Positions 33,313 to 41,979 of a DNA stretch of 58,341 bases are shown in pieces (the first letter of the stretch is position 1; each line of letters opens with the position of its first letter). The stretch comes from Microbacteriaceae bacterium 3FA27C10 (GTDB lineage Bacteria > Actinomycetota > Actinomycetes > Actinomycetales > Microbacteriaceae). The notes under the pieces were generated by a model. That model was not told the DNA's origin. It did no database searches and saw only the letters and a list, made by a program, of their open reading frames with translations. A program made the position numbers and the translations under genes. The DNA lies in contig SCNI01000022.1 of the NCBI GenBank assembly GCA_005502775.1, positions 1 to 58,341 on the forward strand. The letters are read 5' to 3'.

Positions 33313-34497
33313 GTGGTGATCGGCCGGGACGTGCTCTCGCGCACGATGATCGCCCACGACCCCGTCACCGCATACAACGCATCCCCCCGGCTCGTATCGA
33401 GCCCCAATGTCGTCGTCATCGGCGACGTCGGCTCCGGGAAATCGTCGCTGACGAAGACCGTGTATGTCATCCGACCGCTGCTGCTGAACAAGCGGCGGGC
33501 GTGCACGTTCGACAAGAAGGATCGCGGGGGAGAGGGCGAATACGCGGAGCTTGCCCGCGCTTACGGCCACGAGCCGATCAAGTTCGCCGTCGACGGGACC
33601 GGCACCCGCCTCAATCTCCTTGACCCGATGATTAGCCGCGGCACCGGCATGGTCGGGCAGATGCAGCTCCTGAACGTCGTCGCCCGGCTCGCCCGCGAAG
33701 ATCAAGCACTCAACGAGTGGGAGGAAGAAGCCCTCCGGGCCGCGCTCCGCCGCACCGTCGCCGAGCACCAGGAAGGCCGCACGCCAACCTTGGCGGATGT
33801 CCTGCCGAACCTTTCCCGGGTCGCCGACATGGACGACTACGCCGGCCTGTCACCGCAGGCGATCGACGCACTCCACCAGGCCGGCCTCTCCGTGCGGTTC
33901 ACCCTCAACACGCTCCTGCAGGATTACGGCGGGCTCCTCGACGGGGAAACCTCGAAGAACGTCGACCTCCGCGGCAAGCTGACCGTGTTCGACATCTCGC
34001 AGCTCCCCGACCAAGGGCCGGCGGTGCCGGCCGTGATGGCGATCGGCCACATGTGGCTCCTCGGCCGGCTCCGCGAAGACCGCGGCTGGGCGACGAACTG
34101 CATCTACGAAGAGGGCTGGCACATCGCCGCCGGCCCCTCCGCGCAACTTGCCCGCTCGAACCAGAAACTCTCCCGCGGCCTCGGCCTCTCCAACGTGTTC
34201 GTGTTCCACAAAGGCACCGACATCCCACCCGGATCGCCCGGCATGGCGATGATCCAGGAAGCGCAAACCGTGCACGTGCACCGTCAGACGCTCCGCGAAG
34301 ACGCACTGTGGGCGGCGCGCACGTTCGCGTTCGGGACCGACACCGCGCAGCAGATCGAACGCCTCGCCGACGGGCACCACATCTTCAAATACGCCTCCCG
34401 GCCGGAGACGTTGGTGCAACACATCCGGTCGCCGTGGGAGACGCAGATCACCGACACCGACGAAGCATTCAAGGCCGCCGCCGGCATCCAGGGATAA
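33313..34497 (+). CDS. VirB4-like transfer ATPase, N-terminally truncated
   Basis: A 394-residue ATPase. Walker A is VVVIGDVGSGKSSLTKT and Walker B-like is NCIYEEGWHIAA; the rest resembles the C-terminal motor domain of VirB4. Conserved-looking sequence (AKILNTAIIGAPTGTNG) continues in frame upstream of the first usable GTG to a TAG at 33259-33261, but no N-terminal domain exists. No ribosome site precedes 33313. The original gene has probably lost its 5' half by deletion or recombination near 33240-33260. It may be non-functional. Confidence 0.75.
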   Translation: MVIGRDVLSRTMIAHDPVTAYNASPRLVSSPNVVVIGDVGSGKSSLTKTVYVIRPLLLNKRRACTFDKKDRGGEGEYAELARAYGHEPIKFAVDGTGTRLNLLDPMISRGTGMVGQMQLLNVVARLAREDQALNEWEEEALRAALRRTVAEHQEGRTPTLADVLPNLSRVADMDDYAGLSPQAIDALHQAGLSVRFTLNTLLQDYGGLLDGETSKNVDLRGKLTVFDISQLPDQGPAVPAVMAIGHMWLLGRLREDRGWATNCIYEEGWHIAAGPSAQLARSNQKLSRGLGLSNVFVFHKGTDIPPGSPGMAMIQEAQTVHVHRQTLREDALWAARTFAFGTDTAQQIERLADGHHIFKYASRPETLVQHIRSPWETQITDTDEAFKAAAGIQG

Positions 34498-34501
34498 CCA
34501 G

Positions 34502-35587
34502 ATGGGCTGGAAACTCCCCGCGATCGCCGCCACCACCGTCGTCGCCTTCACAGCCACCGCGGTGCTGTTCGGCATGGCCCCCGATGCCCGCGCCGGCTGC
34601 GGCAGCGGGGTCGTCGACACCGGCACCGCCGGCAGCCAGTCGATCGCGGGCTTCTCGGGTGAGCAGCTGGAGAACGCCGCGCAGATCATGAACGCGGCTG
34701 CGGAGCTCCAACTCCCGACAGAGGCGCAGACGATCGGGGTGATGACCGCGATTGGAGAATCGACTCTCCGGAACCTCGACCACGGTGACAACGCCATGAA
34801 CCCCGACGGGACCGTCGCTGACTCGGTCGGGCTGTTCCAGCAGCAGGAACGCGGCTACGGGCCGCTCGCCGATCGGATGGACCCGTTCAAGGCGGCGACC
34901 GCGTTCTTCACCCGACTCATGGGCGTGGCTGGGTGGCAGACGATGGAACCCACCCTCGCCGCGAACGCGGTGCAGATCAACGCCGACCCGAACTACTACA
35001 CACCCTTCTACGCCCCAGCCACCGCGATCGTTCAAGGGCTCGTGTCGACCGGGGGAGCGGGCGCCTGCGCGATCGGCGGGGACGCGGTGCAGCTCGCGCA
35101 GCAGCTCGTAGAAGCCGCCGACCAAGGCCGACTCATCGGCTCCACCCCCGATCACATCAAAGAAATCCGGTGGATCGCCCAGGGGCAGGCCGTCCCGGAT
35201 TGCGTCGTCGACGTCCGCATCCTCCAGGTGCTCGTGCTCGCCCTCCGTGTCTTCGAGCAGGTCGGCGTCTCCGACATCAACCGCAAATGCACCGGCCAGA
35301 TCGAGGGCGCCGGCACCGCCTCATCGCACTACTTCGACGGTGGCGGCCTCGCCGTCGACTTCTACCGACTCAACGGGCAGGGACTCACCGGCGCCGACGG
35401 GAACTCGCTCCGGCTCATCAGCGCTCTTGACCCCGTCATGCCCGACGGCGCCCGCGTCGGCCAAATCGAATGCCGCGCCGAAGCCGGAACCACGATCGCC
35501 ACGACGCACTTCAGACAATTCGACGACACCTGCACCCACCTCCACATCGACGTCGGATTCACCGACGGCACCCTCACCGCCCGTTGA
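34502..35587 (+). CDS. Secreted lytic transglycosylase / peptidase-like protein
   Basis: A 361-residue exported protein with a signal peptide (first ~30 residues, ending PDARA). A lysozyme-like part (about 55-150) has catalytic-type Glu in VMTAIGESTLRNL and the SVGLFQQQERGYG block. The C-terminal part (about 270-360) has SSHYFDGGGLAVDFY and TCTHLHIDVGF, reminiscent of metal-binding peptidase folds of the M15 kind. It opens peptidoglycan for transfer machinery. Its start is four bases after the VirB4-like stop. Confidence 0.75.
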   Translation: MGWKLPAIAATTVVAFTATAVLFGMAPDARAGCGSGVVDTGTAGSQSIAGFSGEQLENAAQIMNAAAELQLPTEAQTIGVMTAIGESTLRNLDHGDNAMNPDGTVADSVGLFQQQERGYGPLADRMDPFKAATAFFTRLMGVAGWQTMEPTLAANAVQINADPNYYTPFYAPATAIVQGLVSTGGAGACAIGGDAVQLAQQLVEAADQGRLIGSTPDHIKEIRWIAQGQAVPDCVVDVRILQVLVLALRVFEQVGVSDINRKCTGQIEGAGTASSHYFDGGGLAVDFYRLNGQGLTGADGNSLRLISALDPVMPDGARVGQIECRAEAGTTIATTHFRQFDDTCTHLHIDVGFTDGTLTAR

Positions 35588-35626
35588 CACCTACGCGTCA
35601 ACCAGCTCAAGCAGAAAGAAGCACCC

Positions 35627-35836
35627 ATGATCTCCAGCGGCTTCAACCTCTCCGGCATCCTCATCGCGATCCTCGCCTACGCCGCCCCCGCCGCGATCGT
35701 CCTCTTCGCGTCATACTGGGTCATCCGATCAGCGGTGCAAAGCGCTCTCCGCCGGCACCAGCTCTGGCTCGACGCGCGCGACCGCGACAACCGCCGCGGC
35801 CCAACAGGCGCCATCGGAAACGACCCCATCAACTAG
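35627..35836 (+). CDS. Small single-span membrane protein
   Basis: A 69-residue protein with one long hydrophobic segment (ILIAILAYAAPAAIVLFASYWVI) and a basic, hydrophilic C-terminus. It lies 39 bp after the lytic protein in the transfer unit. The ATG follows AGAAAGAAG. No family is recognised. Confidence 0.6.
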   Translation: MISSGFNLSGILIAILAYAAPAAIVLFASYWVIRSAVQSALRRHQLWLDARDRDNRRGPTGAIGNDPIN

Positions 35837-35875
35837 CCCACATCATCGAGGGCAAGCGCCCCGCGCGCGGCAGCC

Positions 35876-36055
35876 CTACGACAGGTCAACGACCTCAGCA
35901 TCCGCAGCGTTGCTCTTCACGGACTCGATGCCGTTCTTCGCCGACGCCTTCGACGTGTAGCCCTCGGACGTCGCGATGATCTCACCGTTGCCGGCCTTCA
36001 GACGGAAACGGAACTCACCATTCGAGGACTTATACAACTCAAACTTGCCGGCCAC
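35876..36055 (-). CDS. DUF1508 (YegP-like) protein
   Basis: A 59-residue single DUF1508 unit: VAGKFELYKSSNGEFRFRLK, then NGEIIATSEGYTSKASAKNGIESVK. The GTG at 36055 is preferred because GGGAG lies six bases upstream; an ATG at 36079 would add eight residues. It is a relative of the two-unit protein at 10030. Confidence 0.8.
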   Translation of the reverse strand: MAGKFELYKSSNGEFRFRLKAGNGEIIATSEGYTSKASAKNGIESVKSNAADAEVVDLS

Positions 36056-36127
36056 CGTCCGCTCCCTGCTGGCCCACATCGGCGTGAACCTCACGGCGAC
36101 ACAGTATCGCCGCACGAGGCGTCAGAG

Positions 36128-36274
36128 CTAGAGCATGCCCCGCAGCGCCTCCACCGCGGACTCCGGCGTCGCGAACGCTCCCAACGCGTACCCGCTAGCC
36201 GTTTCGCGGCTGTCGTCCGCGTGGCTCAGCCGGTAGCCGTCCGCTTCGCGTTCGATCCGCCACGGAGTCTCCAC
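36128..36274 (-). CDS. Hypothetical 48-residue protein
   Basis: Reading from a GTG at 36274: VETPWRIEREADGYRLSHAD, then ETASGYALGAFATPESAVEAL. It has alternating strand-helix character and good codon bias. No strong ribosome site is present. The short ORF could be a real small protein or a relic. Confidence 0.4.
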   Translation of the reverse strand: METPWRIEREADGYRLSHADDSRETASGYALGAFATPESAVEALRGML

Positions 36275-36322
36275 GAGCGCGCCGTCGAGTGGGCGTCTGT
36301 CGGCTTAGAAGCTGCCAATGCC

Positions 36323-36406
36323 TTAATCGATGAGGACTACGCCGATGACCAGGAGCAGCACGATCATGACTGTGGTGTTGTTGGGCACGAGCCAGGTGCG
36401 AAGCAT
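36323..36406 (-). CDS. Possible 27-residue membrane peptide
   Basis: A tiny ORF pointing away from copZ, from an ATG 16 bp outside the first copper box. The product is MLRTWLVPNNTTVMIVLLLV followed by IGVVLID, one hydrophobic span. The ribosome site is weak. It could be a copper-induced peptide sharing the divergent control region, or chance. Confidence 0.3.
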   Translation of the reverse strand: MLRTWLVPNNTTVMIVLLLVIGVVLID

Positions 36407-36421
36407 CTCGAGCGCTAGATA

Positions 36422-36459
36422 TACCCCTATGGGGTACCTTCGTGTACCCTATGGGGGTA
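36422..36459. promoter_or_regulatory. Two CsoR-type copper operators before copZ-copA
   Basis: TACCCCTATGGGGTA (36422-36436) and TACCCTATGGGGGTA (36445-36459) are tandem G/C-tract dyads spaced 23 bp start to start, about two helix turns. Such sequences are bound by CsoR, encoded at 45191. The same box type occurs before copB and the second DUF6153 gene. Confidence 0.7.
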
Positions 36460-36481
36460 TCCACCGAACGATGGGAGCACC

Positions 36482-36808
36482 ATGCACACGACAAACAACG
36501 ACCTCGGCCTTACGGACATCAACAGCGGCTGCAGCTGCTCGCCTGCAGCTCACAACGATGCGGTTTCCGCGCCATGGCAGGGGAGTCCCGTGACAGAGGA
36601 ATACTTGGTGACGGGCATGACATGTTCACACTGCGTGGCAAGTGTCGCCGAGGAGCTTTCGGCTGTTGATGGCGTCGAGGGCGTTGAGGTTGACCTTCAC
36701 GTCGGCGGCCAGTCTCGGGTCTCGATCTCCAGCACCGCACCGATCGACCCGGATACAGTCCGGGCGGCGGTCGAGGAAGCCGGCTACCAGCTGGTGACCG
36801 CAGACTGA
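36482..36808 (+). CDS. copZ: Copper chaperone CopZ-like (HMA) protein
   Basis: A 108-residue protein. The C-terminal ~70 residues are a heavy-metal-associated domain with the Cu(I)-binding GMTCSHC (Cys48, Cys51). The N-terminal 40 residues form an extension with GCSCSP (Cys17, Cys19), which may bind additional copper. The start ATG at 36482 has GGGAG. The stop overlaps the copA start (TGATG). Confidence 0.9.
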   Translation: MHTTNNDLGLTDINSGCSCSPAAHNDAVSAPWQGSPVTEEYLVTGMTCSHCVASVAEELSAVDGVEGVEVDLHVGGQSRVSISSTAPIDPDTVRAAVEEAGYQLVTAD

Positions 36809-39039
36809 TGAGCGCGACCGATGTGGAACTCGATATCGGCGGAATGACGTGCGCGTCATGCGCGAACCGGATCGAACGCAAACTCAACAAGGTTCCAGGG
36901 GTCGAAGCGACGGTCAACTACGCGACCGAGAAAGCGCGCATCCGGGGGACAGCGGAGCTCTCAGCCGACGAACTGATCGCAGTCGTCGAATCCGCCGGCT
37001 ACAAAGCCTCCGTCCCTGCCCCTCCAGTGGAGAGCATCGAGGATGCAGATAGCGCCCCGTCGGAGACAGGTGAGCTGCGCCGCCGCCTACTGATATCTAC
37101 TCTGCTGGCGGTGCCAGTCGCGGTCTTGTCCATGATTCCGGTGCTGCAGTTCACGAACTGGCAATGGTTGGCGCTGACACTCGCCGCCCCCGTCGCCATA
37201 TGGGGTGCCTGGCCCTTCCACCGGGCAGCGTGGATCAACGCTCGCCACGGCGCGGCGACGATGGACACTCTCATCAGCGTGGGCGTGCTCGCCGCCTTCG
37301 GCTGGTCGCTCTACGCGTTGTTCTTCGGCAGCGCGGGTGAGCCCGGTATGCGGATGACGTTCACCCTGTTCGGCACCGGGCATGGAGACGAGATCTACCT
37401 CGAGGTCGCCGCAGCCGTCACGGTATTCATTCTCGCGGGTCGATACTTCGAAGCCAGAGCAAAACGCGACTCCAGCGCCGCACTCCGAGCGTTGCTGGAG
37501 CTCGGCGCCAAGGACGCGACCCAGCTGCGAGATGGGCGAGAGGTTCGGGTTGCTGTGTCGGCACTGGCCCCGGGGGATGTGTTCGTCGTGCGTCCCGGGG
37601 AGAAGATCGCGACCGATGGTCTGATCGTGGACGGTGCGTCCGCTGTGGACATAAGCCTGTTGACCGGTGAATCGGTGCCGGTCGAAGTCGGCCCAGGTGA
37701 TCGTGTCGTTGGGGCGAGCGTGAATGTCGGCGGGCGTCTCGTCGTCGAGGTGACCCGTACTGGTGCCGATACCGAACTGGCTCGAATGGGTCGCCTGGTG
37801 GAGGATGCCCAGACCGGCAAAGCCGAGGTGCAGCGCCTGGCAGATCGGGTATCCGGCATTTTCGTGCCCGTCGTGATCGGACTCGCGGTCCTCACTTTCA
37901 TCGGATGGATGATCGTGTCCGGATCGGTGGAGGCGGCATTCACGGCGTCGGTGGCGACTCTGATCATCGCGTGCCCCTGTGCCCTCGGGTTGGCTACCCC
38001 GACCGCACTGCTGGTCGGCACCGGACGTGGGTCGCAGCTCGGAATCCTGATCCGCGGCCCCCAGGTGCTCGAGCAGACCCGGCGCATCGACACCATCGTC
38101 CTCGACAAGACGGGAACCGTCACAACCGGTCACATGACACTCCATGCTGTGATCGCCGCCCCGGGTGAGAACCCGGACGAGATTCGTCACATCGCCGCCG
38201 CGGCAGAGAGCGGGTCGGAGCACCCCATCGCCCGAGCCATCACCGCCGCAGTGGAAACCCCTCGAGTGGCCGAATCGTTCCAGTCGCACAGTGGCCACGG
38301 TGTGCAAGCGATCGTTGACGGTCACCTCGTTCTCGCGGGACGCCCCAGCTGGCTGACCGCAGAATGGGGCATCACGATCGAGCCGACACTAGCCTCCGCC
38401 CAAGACGCTGCGGAAAAGGACGGCAGAACGGTGATAGCGGTCGCCTGGGACGGAATCGTGCGAGGTCTCGCAGTCGTCGGTGACACCATTAAGCCCGGCA
38501 GCGCCGCGGCTGTAGCGGAGTTCCGGAAGCTCGGTCTGACGCCTGTTCTCCTGACGGGGGACAATGCCGGCGCGGCGCAGCTGATCGGTGCGGTGGTGGG
38601 CATCGGCGACATCCGATCCGGGGTCACCCCACAGGGGAAGCTCGACGTCATCCGTGAGCTCCAAGCGGGCGGGCGGACGGTCGCGATGGTGGGCGATGGA
38701 GTCAATGACGCCGCAGCCCTTGCGGCCGCAGATCTGGGCATCGCGATGGGCACCGGGACCGATGCGGCGATCGCCGCAGCCGACATCACCATCATGCGTG
38801 ATGACCTCGGGGCGGCCGCGGATGCGTTGCGTCTTTCTCGACGCACGTTCGGAATCATCAAGGGCAACCTGTTCTGGGCATTCGCCTACAACGTGGCGGC
38901 TATCCCGGTAGCGATGCTGGGACTACTGAACCCGCTTCTTGCCGGCGCTGCGATGGCCTTCTCATCAGTGTTCGTTGTGTCCAACAGTCTCCGACTCCGC
39001 CGATTCACCCCCCGCAACTCCACAGCGGGATCCCGGTAG
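36808..39039 (+). CDS. copA: Cu(I)-exporting P1B-1 ATPase CopA
   Basis: A 743-residue Cu+ exporter. One N-terminal HMA domain has GMTCASC (Cys15, Cys18). The membrane CPC motif is [11 protein letters not shown], the phosphorylation site [10 protein letters not shown], the HP motif [10 protein letters not shown], and the hinge [21 protein letters not shown]. Eight membrane helices are expected. It is coupled to copZ and preceded by tandem CsoR-type boxes. Confidence 0.95.
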   Translation: MSATDVELDIGGMTCASCANRIERKLNKVPGVEATVNYATEKARIRGTAELSADELIAVVESAGYKASVPAPPVESIEDADSAPSETGELRRRLLISTLLAVPVAVLSMIPVLQFTNWQWLALTLAAPVAIWGAWPFHRAAWINARHGAATMDTLISVGVLAAFGWSLYALFFGSAGEPGMRMTFTLFGTGHGDEIYLEVAAAVTVFILAGRYFEARAKRDSSAALRALLELGAKDATQLRDGREVRVAVSALAPGDVFVVRPGEKIATDGLIVDGASAVDISLLTGESVPVEVGPGDRVVGASVNVGGRLVVEVTRTGADTELARMGRLVEDAQTGKAEVQRLADRVSGIFVPVVIGLAVLTFIGWMIVSGSVEAAFTASVATLIIACPCALGLATPTALLVGTGRGSQLGILIRGPQVLEQTRRIDTIVLDKTGTVTTGHMTLHAVIAAPGENPDEIRHIAAAAESGSEHPIARAITAAVETPRVAESFQSHSGHGVQAIVDGHLVLAGRPSWLTAEWGITIEPTLASAQDAAEKDGRTVIAVAWDGIVRGLAVVGDTIKPGSAAAVAEFRKLGLTPVLLTGDNAGAAQLIGAVVGIGDIRSGVTPQGKLDVIRELQAGGRTVAMVGDGVNDAAALAAADLGIAMGTGTDAAIAAADITIMRDDLGAAADALRLSRRTFGIIKGNLFWAFAYNVAAIPVAMLGLLNPLLAGAAMAFSSVFVVSNSLRLRRFTPRNSTAGSR

Positions 39040-39076
39040 CGGGGGATACCGTGAGGGTGACAGGAGGTGGTGACGA

Positions 39077-39517
39077 ATGACCCTGATGACACTTCGAGCC
39101 GCCATCCTGCGCCCAGCTGCCATCCAGAGAACCGCTGTGCTCCTCGGAGTCGTCATCGCCATCCTCGCCGGCCTGCTCGCGATGCACACCATCGCAACCG
39201 GTATGACAGGCCACAGCGACCCGGGAACTGCCGCGATGGCTGTCACCACCGATCATCACGCTGCCGGGGCGCACTCTGACCCGATAGAAGATGGATGCGT
39301 CGAAGACTGCCCACCCACCCACGACATGACGGCGATGGTCTGTGTCTTGGCACTAGCCGCCGGCGGGTTGCTTCTCCTCATCGGCCTCCTCCGCGGAATT
39401 GAGGCACAGACCCTATCGATGCGGCTTCGACTTCTGAATGATGCGGTGCGCGTGCTGCGTTCCCTGCCGTTCCGAGATCCGCCCGATCTTCTCAAACTCT
39501 CCATCAGTCGAACCTGA
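39077..39517 (+). CDS. DUF6153-like membrane protein 1
   Basis: A 146-residue protein with two hydrophobic spans (about 20-42 and 85-108) and a His/Asp/Cys-rich loop between them (HHAAGAHSDPIEDGCVEDCPPTH cut in parts: HHAAGAHSD, CVEDC). The C-terminus is LKLSISRT. The ATG has AGGAGG 11 bases upstream. DUF6153-type proteins are regular companions of actinobacterial copper genes. The loop could bind copper outside the membrane, which is inferred. Confidence 0.7.
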   Translation: MTLMTLRAAILRPAAIQRTAVLLGVVIAILAGLLAMHTIATGMTGHSDPGTAAMAVTTDHHAAGAHSDPIEDGCVEDCPPTHDMTAMVCVLALAAGGLLLLIGLLRGIEAQTLSMRLRLLNDAVRVLRSLPFRDPPDLLKLSISRT

Positions 39518-39584
39518 TTCATCGCAACACCGCCTCGCGGCGGCACGCCCTGAATCACCTCCCTTTGACTGAATGGACCTCACC

Positions 39585-40193
39585 ATGTCTCGAATCCGCA
39601 ACACACTTATGCTCACCGGCGCCCTCGCCGCCGCAATCACGCTCGCCGGATGCTCCTCCGGCCCCGGCTCGATGTCTGGAATGGACCACGGCTCCAGCAG
39701 CACCGTCGCACCCTCTCCAAGCGGGGAAACAGGAAGCTTCAACGACCAGGACGTCATGTTCGCTCAGATGATGACCGCCCACCATCAGCAGGCGATCGAG
39801 ATGTCCGACATGCTGCTGGCCAAAACCGGAGTCGATGAGAACGTCGCCCAGTTCGCCGAAAAGATCAAGGCCGCTCAGCAGCCCGAGATCGACACCATGA
39901 CCGGCTGGCTGGAGTCATGGGGCGAATCCACCGACAGCATGTCCGGGATGGACCACGGCAGCGGCGGCATGATGAGCGACGACGACATGGCCGCGCTCGA
40001 GCAGGCTGATGGTGCTGCTGCGGGCAAGCTGTTCCTCGAACAGATGATCCAGCACCACGAGGGTGCGATCGAGATGGCCCAGACCGAAGTGGATTCCGGA
40101 GAAAACCCCGACGCCGTCACCCTGGCGAAAAAGATCGTGACCGACCAGACAGCAGAAATCGCGGAGATGCAGTCCATGCTCGCCGCCCTGTAA
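39585..40193 (+). CDS. DUF305 lipoprotein (copper-linked)
   Basis: A 202-residue lipoprotein with lipobox LAGC (signal in the first ~22 residues). The DUF305 fold is a ferritin-like four-helix bundle with paired motifs AHHQQAIEMSDMLL and QHHEGAIEMAQTE. Met/His-rich loops (SMSGMDHGS repeated) look suited to binding copper. An in-frame ATG at 39573 exists; 39585 gives a cleaner signal peptide. Neither has a strong ribosome site, so coupled expression with the gene before is likely. Confidence 0.85.
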   Translation: MSRIRNTLMLTGALAAAITLAGCSSGPGSMSGMDHGSSSTVAPSPSGETGSFNDQDVMFAQMMTAHHQQAIEMSDMLLAKTGVDENVAQFAEKIKAAQQPEIDTMTGWLESWGESTDSMSGMDHGSGGMMSDDDMAALEQADGAAAGKLFLEQMIQHHEGAIEMAQTEVDSGENPDAVTLAKKIVTDQTAEIAEMQSMLAAL

Positions 40194-40203
40194 CAGCCGA
40201 ACC

Positions 40204-40245
40204 GGGGCCGCCGCGGCACCTCTATCACATCGCCGCGGTGGCCCC
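40204..40245. terminator. Terminator hairpin after the DUF305 gene
   Basis: GGGGCCGCCGCGG pairs with CCGCGGTGGCCCC (13 bp, one G-U) around a 16-base loop, starting 10 bases after the stop. It ends the copZ-copA-DUF6153-DUF305 unit. Confidence 0.7.
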
Positions 40246-40295
40246 CCTCGACCCCCGCCAGGAGAACCCCAGTTGGTTCTCTGTGATCAAACCGT

Positions 40296-40310
40296 TACCC
40301 TAGGGCGGTA
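40296..40310. promoter_or_regulatory. CsoR-type box before the second DUF6153 gene
   Basis: TACCCTAGGGCGGTA resembles the boxes before copZ and copB but has a less perfect right arm. It lies 35 bp before the ATG at 40345. Confidence 0.5.
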
Positions 40311-40344
40311 TGCCCGATCCGGCCCGACTGAGAATGAGGACAAG

Positions 40345-40800
40345 ATGACGGAGAACACGCTTCGCGTTTCCCCGCCCCGCCTCCCCTTCTGGGCACGGTT
40401 CGCGATCGTCGTGCTGGCTATCGCCGGGGCCTGCCTCGGGCTTGTCACATTGCACTCCGCAACCAGCCACCAGGTCACCCACTCCCATGACGGGGTCAAT
40501 GGCGCCCACGGCCATTCCGACATCGCGTCAAGCGCAGCTGCCACCACCGATTCCGCGGAATCGAATGGAACCGGCGGGTTTCTGGCCACCTGCGAAGGCT
40601 GTGCTTTAGGAACCGTGGCCGGAGCGACGGGCGCCGCGGCGCTCTTGCTCCTACTTCTCGCGGTCACCTTCGTCCTCCGGCAGAGCCCTGCCGTCTTTGA
40701 TTGCCTCCTCGACCGAGGCCGTGTACTGATGGCGGCAGTAGCTGACTTCCATCGAAGTCTCACCCCACCACCTTTCGCACTGGGTATCAGCAGAACATAG
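40345..40800 (+). CDS. DUF6153-like membrane protein 2
   Basis: A 151-residue relative of the protein at 39077. It has two hydrophobic spans (about 20-40 and 92-112), a His-rich loop (HQVTHSHDGVNGAHGHSD) with a later CEGC motif, and the C-terminal tail ALGISRT. The ATG at 40345 is preferred over upstream starts because the copper box lies just before it. Confidence 0.7.
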   Translation: MTENTLRVSPPRLPFWARFAIVVLAIAGACLGLVTLHSATSHQVTHSHDGVNGAHGHSDIASSAAATTDSAESNGTGGFLATCEGCALGTVAGATGAAALLLLLLAVTFVLRQSPAVFDCLLDRGRVLMAAVADFHRSLTPPPFALGISRT

Positions 40801-40905
40801 AACCGGCCTCCTCCTGGCCTCTCTCCCTCGCAGTCATAGCGAGGTTCGACGTGTCCGCGAGCACTCTCTGCCGCGACCGCTTGTTCACTGTTCTCCTGAC
40901 GAAAT

Positions 40906-41979
40906 GTGCCCTTGACTCACCCGACTCCTGACGCCGCGGCCTACCCGAGCCGACGCTCTCTCCGTACCCCACCACCACGAGCCGACGACACCCCCTACCC
41001 TCGCCGTCGTGACCTACGCGAACCATCCCAGAACGTCGCTCCAATCCGTCGCCGCGACCTGCGGAACCCGACCGCACCCGACACCCCGACCGCAGTCGAC
41101 AAGCACGAAACGCTCGCCGCCACAGTCCCCATCACGACATCACCCGTCCCTCTGCAGGTCGTCCCTCTGCAGGTCGCCCCGCGGGAGATAGTTCGAGCCG
41201 CCCGTCAGCTCGAAAGCACGTCATCGCGGCCAGCCCGTGAGCAGGCCCCCCTTCGCCGGGCCGTCACCGCAGCGCGCCGTGTGCAAGCGACCATCGCCAT
41301 GACATTCATCGGTTTGCTCGCGGTCACCCTCGCCATTCCCGCCGCGGCCGCCCCCGGCTCGAACGGACCCCTACCGACATCGGCCGGTTGGGTCACCCAG
41401 ACACTCGTCGCAAACGGCGCCGCAACGGCCGTGCAGCGCGACGGATACTCCGTGACCGAAGCACCACCACCACCTCCGCCCCCGCCTGTTGTGGTGCCGG
41501 CCGCAACCAACGTGTTCGCGCGAACGGCCGATACCTTCACCAATAACCCCTCGTCGCCTATCCAGTGGCCGTTCACCACGGGGGTGCCGATCAGTGACGG
41601 GTTCGGACCTCGTGTCGCACCCTGTGGGGGCTGCTCCAGTTACCACAAGGGCATGGACATGAATCCGGGGCAGGGCACCCCGATCCAGGTGGTCGCAGAA
41701 GGAGTCGTCACCGTCGCTCAGGCCAGCGACAACGGTGGGCTGGGCGTGTACGCCGAGATCGAGCACGTCATCGACGGGCAGCGCATCACCAGCGTCTACG
41801 GGCACATGCTCGAAGGTTCTCTCCAACTCACCGAAGGTCAGGTTGTGACCGTAGGTGAGCAGGTTGGCAACGTCGGTAACACCGGAACCAGCACCGGAGC
41901 TCACCTCCACTTCGAGATCCACGTCGACGGAGCACCCATCGACCCGTACGCGTGGTTGACCGCTCACGTCCTCCCATGA
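40906..41979 (+). CDS. M23-family peptidase 1 (membrane-anchored)
   Basis: A 357-residue protein. A long Arg/Pro-rich cytoplasmic N-terminus (1-125) leads into a membrane helix (about 128-148), a Pro stretch (PPPPPPPP), and a LytM/M23 domain (about 225-355). Its metal motifs are HKGMDMNPG and HLHFE, both needed for zinc. It cleaves peptidoglycan peptide bridges or regulates amidases. The GTG start is not certain. Its stop overlaps the next ATG (ATGA). Confidence 0.8.
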   Translation: MPLTHPTPDAAAYPSRRSLRTPPPRADDTPYPRRRDLREPSQNVAPIRRRDLRNPTAPDTPTAVDKHETLAATVPITTSPVPLQVVPLQVAPREIVRAARQLESTSSRPAREQAPLRRAVTAARRVQATIAMTFIGLLAVTLAIPAAAAPGSNGPLPTSAGWVTQTLVANGAATAVQRDGYSVTEAPPPPPPPPVVVPAATNVFARTADTFTNNPSSPIQWPFTTGVPISDGFGPRVAPCGGCSSYHKGMDMNPGQGTPIQVVAEGVVTVAQASDNGGLGVYAEIEHVIDGQRITSVYGHMLEGSLQLTEGQVVTVGEQVGNVGNTGTSTGAHLHFEIHVDGAPIDPYAWLTAHVLP

